Shown here piece by piece: positions 56,636 to 64,000 of a stretch of DNA of 64,000 bases (position 1 is its first letter; each line of letters opens with the position of its first letter). A model generated the notes under the pieces. That model had not been told where the DNA came from and did no database searches. It worked only from the letters and a program-made list of their open reading frames with translations. Origin of the DNA: Gyrodactylus bullatarudis (lineage: Eukaryota > Platyhelminthes > Monogenea > Gyrodactylidea > Gyrodactylidae); the NCBI GenBank assembly GCA_012064415.1, contig SSNU01000064.1:305327-369326 (forward strand). Reading direction: 5' to 3'. A program made the translations under genes and the position numbers.

Positions 56636-57700
56636 TTATTTCTTTCTAAAAAGTTACCTTGTGTATTTACTCTGGGTGGCTACTCTGTGTGAATTGGAGA
56701 GATACTCATGAATGAGAACAAAAGGAAAATGGGAAATTCTATAGCTTGAGAATTGTTCTATTCTAAAAAGTTTTCACTCAAGAAATAAGTTGTATTTTGA
56801 TAATCAGTTGAGCAATAGCTTTTTCAATCAAGAAAAATGAGAAAAACTTACATCCATGAACAGAAGAATAATACAGGAAAAACATGATAAAATTTCGGAA
56901 AAAGAATGAGACGCATTTGATCTTTTGTCTACTAATTAATGAAAAGAGATTGGGTCATTTTTTATTTTGAAACTATCTGCAGTGCTCAAGCAGTTGCCAA
57001 TTTGAATTCTATGATTACTCGATAAAAATCATTTTACCAATAAACTTGGACGAAATTTTCCAAAGTTAATCTTCAAACAGTTTAACTAAAGTTGGTTGAA
57101 ATGAAGTTGGGAACCTATGATTTTTACTAAAAATTCGATTTTTTCATGAAAAATTCTAAAAAAATGATTTTCATGAAAAATATTGTCAAAATTCCATATT
57201 TTCAAACTTTGAACTGAAAATTTTTATTGATTTGAAAGTAGGAGGTTAGTCATAAATTGGTTTTTAAGACCAAATTAGATAAGAAAGCCGAATATTACCG
57301 ATTAATTTTCGAAAGATACACCATTTTAGAGGGATTTTGATTTATTGAAATTTCATTAATTTTCAAGTAGTGAAAATAAACAAAAAAACGAAATTCAGCT
57401 CCCAATCAAAAGATAATGAGGTTGGCATATTTGATTTCTTGTCTAATTCTGATCTCAAAAAACATCTTTCAAATCAAAAAAAAATTGAGTTCATAGTTCG
57501 AAGAAAGGTATTTTGGCGCTAAATCGAAATTTGAAAAATAACCATATTTTTCTTGAAAAAATTTTTCCAGAAACTAACTTGAATCTAAAACTTTTTACAA
57601 AAACGGTCTCTTTGAACCTATATATATATTTAAGCTCGAAATTTAAGGAAACTATATTATTTTTATCGGACATAAGTTGCCTGATTTCCTCGAAAATATT
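56636..57700. other. Spacer with a fold-back element
   Basis: No gene. A fold-back copy runs from about 57090 (GAAATGAAGTTGGGAACCTA) to about 57570, with inverted TTTTCAAACTTTGAACTGAA and TTGAGTTCATAGTTCGAA blocks. Its right end is lost next to the Penelope-like element. Confidence 0.5.
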
Positions 57701-58993
57701 TGGAGGTTGCTGACTAGAAGTCATGCTAGTTTAAAGAACGAACGAAAGTTGATTGGTGAATAAAGCTTTATTTTCGTCGGTTCTCTTCGGACCAAACACC
57801 GACTTAATATATTTATATACATGAAAAATTAGAGAACATAATAATAAAGGCCAATAGCAATCATTCAACTAGTTCTGACAAATGGGAGTAGAGTGTGTTC
57901 ATCTCTTAGGGGCAGTGAGGAATGCATCTATTGTCTGGACACCGGATGGTACTCTTCTTCTATGCTTTCCTCTTCCCTTTGGTTGCTTGGGGGAAACCGA
58001 CAGATTCCTTTTCCGCGATGGCGTGGGGGCTTGTGTTGTAATACTATCAGAACTAAACCAAATGCATCCCAGATTGAAGTTCACAATGAAGAGAGAAGTC
58101 AACAACACACTGAACTTCCTCGAGGCTTCCATTGAAAAATGCCCAAGCACCGAAAGCTTCATCTCAAGGATATACAGAAAACCTGGTATCTCTATGGGAC
58201 CAGTTTTAGTCCCATCGAAACCAAAAGAGGCCTTGTGAGAAGCGAATTCTTGAAGATCTACCGAGTAGTTTCAACCCATCTTCAGGAAGAAGAACGGAAA
58301 AAGGTCTTCGCGAAATTTGAACAATGTGGTTACCCAAAAGAATTCATCAGAAAACACGCCCGAATAAAAGAGAAAGACAAGATGCTTGATGATTCTAATC
58401 CTAACCATCTATTCCTGCAACTTCCATTCAAAGGGGATGTTCCGAATTCAATCCTCAAAAACAAACTGTCGAAAATCACGTCAGAAACTTTTCCAGGGTA
58501 CAAAATACGGTTCCTGCCTAAAACAACCAAATTGTTGAACGATCGTAATAAGGACCCGGTCCATTGGCTCAAGAGAAAAGGTGTAGTGTATGAGTTCAAA
58601 TGCTCCTGTGGTCAATCCTACATCGGCATGACAATAAGACCAGTATCAGCGAGGATCAAGGAGCACCTTACTCCTGGTAATGACTGCTCGTCCATCCAAG
58701 AGCATATCCGGCAAACCAAACACTCGGCAGGGATAGAAAACTTCAAAACCTCAATTTTCACATCAACTCAAAAAGTTTCTTCTAATGATGGCCTAACAAC
58801 TGGATTGATCGCAACTCAAACCTCAACATTAGTTGATAATGACACTCCCTCTAGTTGTAAAACCTCAATTGAAACTATCTCTAATATATTAAGTCGGTGT
58901 TTGGTCCGAAGAGAACCGACGAAAATAAAGCTTTATTCACCAATCAACTTTCGTTCGTTCTTTAAACTAGCATGACTTCTAGTCAGCAACCTC
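57701..58993 (+). mobile_element. Penelope-like element fragment with 112-bp inverted terminal repeats
   Basis: The left terminus 57701-57812 is the exact reverse complement of 58882-58993 as far as I can read (outer end TGGAGGTTGCTGACTAGAAG, inner end GACTTAATATATT). Between them lies the 3' part of a Penelope-like coding region, plus strand. Penelope-like elements carry repeated termini in direct or inverted form and a C-terminal GIY-YIG endonuclease. Identical arms imply recent formation. Confidence 0.85.
57882..58830 (+). pseudogene. Penelope-like RT thumb plus GIY-YIG endonuclease, frameshifted
   Basis: Frame 1 (57882 to about 58185) reads MHPRLKFTMKREVNNTLNFL and RIYRKP, the RT thumb region. 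Upstream, TPDGTLLL sits where the YxDD catalytic motif is expected, so the aspartate pair is damaged. Frame 2 (about 58185-58975) reads TKRGLVRSEFLKIYRV, CGYPKEFI, WLKRKGVVYEFKCSCGQSYI, GMTIRPVSARIKEHL: the GIY-YIG nuclease with its CSC zinc-like residues and catalytic Arg. The switch lies near 58180-58190 and is at least one indel. The N-terminal RT is absent. It cannot move on its own. Confidence 0.8.
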
Positions 58994-59925
58994 CATATAT
59001 TATTTTTTCATTCTGCTCGTAATGATGAAAAATAACTAATCTATATGGTCAAAAAATATCCCCTAGCATCCAAAAAAACATACTAATATGTAACCCAGTA
59101 GAATATTCCGGTTTAACCCTCATACACTTTTTAAGGATGTTTACTATAATTTTCTAAACGTTTTTTAGTGTTTTATCTTCATGATTTTCACTCGTATTCA
59201 CATTATTCCTTCCGGTAGAGTTCCAGAACTGATCTGCACCAAAATAAGATAAATTCTTGGCATATTGAATATGAAAGTATCTCTTTTTTCATAAATATAA
59301 CAATTCTGATCTGTCCAAAAACGTTTTTTATTTGAAAAATTTCATATTTTTTACTTATTACAAAAGTATGAAAAGATACTTTTTACTGAAATTCGATAGG
59401 ATAATAATAAAATTAGAATACTGGAAGACTAATTTATCGTATCAATAGGGGGTTTTAATAATTTACGAAAATTTCGTCTTAGACTAAGAACCAGTCTATT
59501 TTCTTCGAGAACGCTCTGAGAGAGTCGTTACTGACCCTCAACTTTGGTGAAAGCTACAAGAATTAAGCATTAAAATTTTAGAGAGGAATTCCGAATTTAG
59601 AAATAACCAATTACATTATTCTTCGATATTCTAAGGGATCTCATGGAAAATGTCACTGAGTGACATTTCTAAAAGATAGGTATGGCGATAGGATGTAGCT
59701 TCTACATAGTAGAACCTACAATCAAAGATTTCGAAAGAAAGATTTTTCTAATGATGCAAATAACTGATATATAATTAAATCCGTACTCTATAAATAAATG
59801 TTGGCACATGTGAAATCATCGATAGACAACCAAAGTTTTTAGAGTGTATCCTCAAAATATTTCGGACCAAGTAAAATATTCTGAAAATCTTGAATTGAAA
59901 TACATATTACAATCTGTTTTTCTCG
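58994..59925. other. Non-coding stretch
   Basis: AT-rich with no exon, RNA gene or named repeat that I can support. Confidence 0.35.
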
Positions 59926-59929
59926 TGAA

Positions 59930-60450
59930 TTATAAAATCAGTGATTTTTCCACTTTTTCAACTTTTCAGCCCAAAATTTTTTATCGATTTCGATGATTCA
60001 AAGCAGTTAAGTGATCATATTTGGGATCGAAATTGAACTGAGAATTCGAATTCACCTGTAGAAGTTCACTTAAGTTCGTCATTACTGTGAGAAATCGAAC
60101 CATTTGAATTTTTCGATTATCTCGGAGGCAAATTATCCAAAATTCTTAGATTTTTTCTCGGAAACATTAAGATCTCCGCTATCTCTATGTCCAAATTCGA
60201 ATTCTCCGTTCAATGTTGATCCCAAACATCAGTACTCAACTGCTTCAAATCATCTAAATCAATAAAAATTTTGGGTTCAAAAGTTGAAAAAGTGGAAATT
60301 TGGTACATTTTCGAAATTCGAAAAACGGCCTAATTTTGGTCCACATCCGTTTTAGAATTCAAAAAATTATTATTTTTTCTGTGAATTCAGAGAAAAATAT
60401 TGAGTTTTTTGTAAAAAATAGTAAATTCTCATCTTCATGCCAAGTAGCTT
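59930..60450. repeat. Fold-back element, left end truncated
   Basis: Inverted internal blocks (TTTTATCGATTTCGATGATT / AATCATCTAAATCAATAAAA) flank a central region. The right end is AAATTCTCATCTTCATGCCA. The equivalent left end is missing. Confidence 0.6.
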
Positions 60451-60479
60451 TAAATATCAGATTACTACTTTTCACATCA

Positions 60480-60650
60480 AAAAGTTAGAAACTCATCCGA
60501 TGACTAAGATATTCAGTAAACACATTGAAGATTGGCTGAAAATTTGAAAAAATCAAGATTTTCAAACATGACTGATATTTAATGGCGAAGCTTTTTCCCA
60601 TATCAATCAGACTATTCGTAATGAAAATAAGGTTTAAAATTCCACCCTAC
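60480..60650. repeat. Dispersed repeat, diverged copy 3
   Basis: ATGACTAAGATATTCAG, GATTGGCTGAAAATTTG, AATGGCGAAGCTTTTTCCCA and TTCCACCCTA are in the order seen in the 42.3 and 52.4 kb copies, with many substitutions. Confidence 0.45.
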
Positions 60651-62199
60651 TCTCTAATAATAAGAGATAACGAAAATGTTCCTTTTGAACTGGAGACGAA
60701 AAGGGAATAATTGCAGGAAATGTTAAATAATGAATTGTTGAATTCCATTCTACAAGGATATCTAGTCTAATCTTGCTTTATCAACAAGAAAACATGAAAT
60801 ACATTAAACACTATATGCATATTTCAAAATCTTGTTTTTCCTTCTTTTATAACTTTGAAAATAAAATACTCTCAAATAATCAGAGAATCCTTATTTGTCT
60901 TATTGGTATAGAACGATCATTCTCAAGTATTACGCAGGTCTCAACAATATCACATATTATATTTTATTTTTTTTTGTTAGAAATAAAAGCTATATTGAAA
61001 AAAAATAATGGTATACAAAATAATAACAGGATATAATGCAAATAGTAGATCTTGTTTTTGGATTAAAGACGAGGTAGAAACAAGAAATCATGAATGAGTT
61101 TTTTGATTGCAGTTGGATTAGTGTTGGCAGTTGATCTGAAAAAATTAAATCGAAAATCACCTGGTTGGTTCTACTCAATGAAGATCTGGATAAAGGAAAG
61201 ATTGGGAGTAGTCAATTTTAGATCGGATATGTTTAGTAATACTTTTTATGGAGTTGAGGTTGTCACGATTTGACAAGTCGTATTTTTCGTTAAGTTTATT
61301 ATTAAGTAGTGAGTAAATAGTTACTTTCATAAGTGGTATTTCTCAGATTATAGGATTGTTCAAAATTAAATTGAAGATTCAAAGAATTTAATTAACGCTA
61401 AACACATCTCAAAAATTCTCAAAGATAATGATATCTTATCGTCTTTATAGGGTAAAGTAGTACCTAGAGATTCCGATGGGGTTTCTCTAAAATCTAAAAT
61501 ATGATGAAATCATCTTGGTTCTTATCATCTTTATAATTCGATGATTTGATTCAAATTGCATGTATTCTAGCTGTATTGAGTATAAAAACGTTATGGCAGA
61601 TGATCTGAGAATCTTCAAAATTTTGCTTTCTCTGTTTATTTCTGTCTGCTTTTCGATTATTTCCAATTTTAATATTATTATTATTTTCTTTCTTGGATGA
61701 AAGAACACCAAAATAAAAAGAGAAAGAATAAGAACAGAAAACAATACAATTATCTGGAAATAATTCTTCAATTTCATTCAATCGAATGGGAATTGAAAAA
61801 AATGCGAACTCTTTTGATGTCCAAAGTGAATTCAACTAAAATCGAGCTTATATTCAGGAAATCTCGATGAATTTGATATTTTTTTACTGTAATTAAAAAT
61901 TTTGAAAAGATTTTTCATAGCCAAATAAAAAAGCGAATTTACACTGAAAAAAAAGAATTTAGGAAAAAAAGTTCATTTTCTACCCATTGCATGAGCAGCA
62001 AACCTTTGAACCAATGGAAGGGCAGAGAAAATATGTAATTCTATATAAATATTCCTTTATGTCGCCAATCAGAAAATATAACAATTTCTTACTACATTGA
62101 ATGAATTTTATTTGAATATCTCGTGAAAAGAAATTTTGTTCACAGAAACAGAATGAGTCTTTCATATGCTGCAGTGACTTTTTTTGAATGTAAAGTTGG
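60651..62199. other. Non-coding stretch
   Basis: AT-rich. A plus-strand open piece near 61.1-61.25 kb (PGWFYSMKIWIKERLGVV) vaguely recalls Harbinger-type transposases but is too short to call. Nothing else is supported. Confidence 0.3.
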
Positions 62200-62905
62200 T
62201 TCAACCAACTTGGTTGATATGAAGTTGGGAATCTAAAATTTTTACAGAAATCTCGATTTTTTCATCAAGAATTCAAATTTGTTAGAGATTTTTTGGAATC
62301 CTACTCATGTTGCCCACTTTTACCATTTTTCAAATTCTCATTTGGCGCCAAAAACCTATTTTTCGAACTTTGACCTGAAAAATTTTATTGATTTGAAAGT
62401 GGGAGAGTGATCAAAAATTGATTTCCATGATCAAGATTAGATAATAAAGCTGAGTAGCACCGTCAAATTATCGACAGTTTCCCCATTTTCGAGAGATTTT
62501 GAATTATCGAAATTTCATTGATTTTCAAGTAATGAAAATGATCAAAAAATTGAAATTCAACTCCCAAACGATACTGAGATTATGCATCAGACCAGATTCA
62601 GTTGAATTGATTTTCTTGTCTAATCTTAATTCTGAAAAAAACTCTTTCGATTAGCCTCTTACTTTCAAATCAATAAAAATTTTCAGTTTGAAAAATGGGA
62701 TTTTGGCGCCAAATGGGAATTTGAAAAATGGCCATATTTTCCATAAAAATAATTGTTTTCAGAATTTTTTTCTTCAAATAGTTAAAGTGGGCAACATGAG
62801 TAGGATTCCAAAAATACTCTAAGAAGTTCGAATTCTTGATGACAAAATCGAGATTTCTGTAAAACTCATAGATTCCCAACTTCATATCAATTAGCTTTAT
62901 AAGGT
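62200..62905. repeat. Palindromic fold-back element, near full-length (about 700 bp)
   Basis: The left half (GTTGATATGAAGTTGGGAAT ... GATTTTTTGGAATCCTACTC) and right half (GTAGGATTCC ... ATTCCCAACTTCATATCAAT, then TAGCTTTATAAGG) are inverted copies, with TTTGGCGCCAAA-centred blocks. The minus frame at 62670-62885 is repeat sequence. Confidence 0.8.
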
Positions 62906-63384
62906 TTATTGTGTTTATTCAAAATTTTGAAGTATTGGATACTTTTTTTTCAAATACGTCCGCTAAGATTTGAAAAATTAAAAAAGCTCCCTTGGTATAC
63001 TGTCGAACAATACAAATAAAGTCAGTTGACATAAAGATGCGAATTTACTATTTTTACAAAAAACTTAATATTACATATACAGGATTTGTTTAATATGAAT
63101 GAACTACTGTGAATATTGTGCAAAACTCTTCAAGTGTATTCCTTTATATTTGAATACTGTACTGATATCACATAAAGTATGTATTTGATAATTTTTGAAA
63201 TGGATTTGACTATCAACTTCATGAATTTACTCTAATCTGACAATAAAAGGTATACTTGCAGATAGAAATGAATAGGAAACCTTTTCATTCTGTGAGTAAC
63301 TTTAAAATCGGATACATTTTTTCAGGCATCACTAATAGAATAAATAAGTTTTTTGGAAAATTGCATAGATAATAAATAAACTTT

Positions 63385-63831
63385 TTATTGAGGTATTGTA
63401 TTTGATTGGGACCTCAGACGAGAAATGGGCGGAATTGGAGGTGCATTGGAATTTTGAGCTCTTCGGGAATCCCTGAAGGACAACTGAGATGGCGTGAATA
63501 TTTGAGATTGAGCACGCTTCGGTGGATTCATTGTCATAGTTCTACGAGTTATCGGTGTTAGAATCAATTTTTTCGGGATATTAGCCTGGCCATCACATTG
63601 GTTCCAGAGACGAGCCCGTCTATCATTAAATGTCAACTCGTTAACGTAATTGTGGCTTAATTGCTTCTTGATACCATCACGGTGAGGAACCGTTATTTGT
63701 TGATTTAAAAACGGTGTCTTATTCTGGTTACGATTGATTTCATTTAATTGTCGTTGGAGTGCATCAATTTGAGCCTTTTGTACAAATACTTCTGAGGATA
63801 GAAGACGATTCTTTGAGTCCAGAGCATCAAT
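63385..63831 (-). CDS. Last exon of a coiled-coil protein, possibly a kinesin tail
   Basis: After acceptor TTTCATTCTAG the exon gives 148 residues to a stop at 63385. It begins with heptad-like IDALDSKNRLLSSEV and FVQKAQIDALQRQLNEINR, then a basic, proline/serine-rich tail: ELTFNDRRARLWNQCDGQAN, KKLILTPITRRTM, RSQSNTIPQ. Coiled coil, then RRxR...W...P...ILTP and a low-complexity basic end recall the C-terminus of MKLP1/KIF23-type kinesins, but the match is weak and the motor is outside the window. Earlier exons continue beyond the right edge. Confidence 0.5.
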   Translation of the reverse strand: MDALDSKNRLLSSEVFVQKAQIDALQRQLNEINRNQNKTPFLNQQITVPHRDGIKKQLSHNYVNELTFNDRRARLWNQCDGQANIPKKLILTPITRRTMTMNPPKRAQSQIFTPSQLSFRDSRRAQNSNAPPIPPISRLRSQSNTIPQ

Positions 63832-64000
63832 CTAGAATGAAAACAAAATCCCATTCAAAATAAACTGAGAGCTGGTTAGTAAGAAGATAGGATTTTACAC
63901 AAATCTAAAGAAAGAAAATCGATCAACGTAATTAAATTTTTCAGGGATTCAAATCAAGAAGTTGAAATTTTACTTTTATTTAATAAAGATACTGTAAATC

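Noticed and set aside
57893..58162. Alternative open frames on both strands across the Penelope-like element
   Set aside because: Shadows of the RT thumb frame; no domain of their own.
61030..61250. Harbinger-like transposase fragment
   Set aside because: Only one short W..K.W..ER pattern; too little to separate from chance.

Overview
This is an AT-rich, intron-bearing animal nuclear sequence. Recognisable genes are animal membrane and ciliary genes: a meckelin (TMEM67) C-terminus, a Slo1-type potassium channel, two bestrophins, a rhodopsin-family peptide receptor and a TMA7-like protein. Introns are GT-AG and range from 41 nt to about 16 kb, with the shortest near the 5' ends of genes. That intron pattern, the cilia gene, GIY-YIG Penelope elements, a Merlin-like relic and a tRNA-headed SINE carrying hammerhead ribozymes together fit a flatworm-like spiralian. 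This placement is inference; no marker in the window fixes the species.

Layout. At 1-1911 (+) lie the last four exons of meckelin. At 2328-6460 (+) is a complete three-exon Slo1-like channel whose calcium bowl is eroded. At 8448-16647 (+) is bestrophin A in 6 exons. At 24826-29518 (-) is bestrophin B in 8 exons, converging on A. Between them (17.4-23.6 kb, - strand) are exon-like pieces of one or more unidentified genes. At 31800-31964 (+) is a TMA7-like small gene. From 50339 down to 33014 (-) runs a two-exon GPCR whose single intron of about 16 kb holds a CR1/Jockey-type LINE, a mariner relic, a piggyBac-like end, SINE copies and many fold-back elements. From 50.4 kb to 63.4 kb there is almost only mobile-element debris: a second LINE, a SINE, a hairpin with an intact-looking hammerhead ribozyme, and a broken Penelope-like element with 112-bp inverted ends. 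At 63385-63831 (-) is the last exon of an unidentified coiled-coil protein.

The most interesting layer is the repeats. (1) A SINE family has a tRNA-Cys-like head joined directly to a type I hammerhead ribozyme, in at least three copies, plus tail-only copies. (2) A near-canonical hammerhead sits in the loop of a snap-back hairpin at 56.3-56.6 kb. (3) Several near-perfect inverted duplications occur, one a palindrome of a meckelin exon inside the bestrophin A intron. (4) One abundant palindromic fold-back family serves as the insertion site for most of the other elements, which gives relative ages.

All coordinates were read by eye. Splice sites were placed by GT-AG rule, reading-frame phase and family alignment from memory. 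Repeat borders are approximate.
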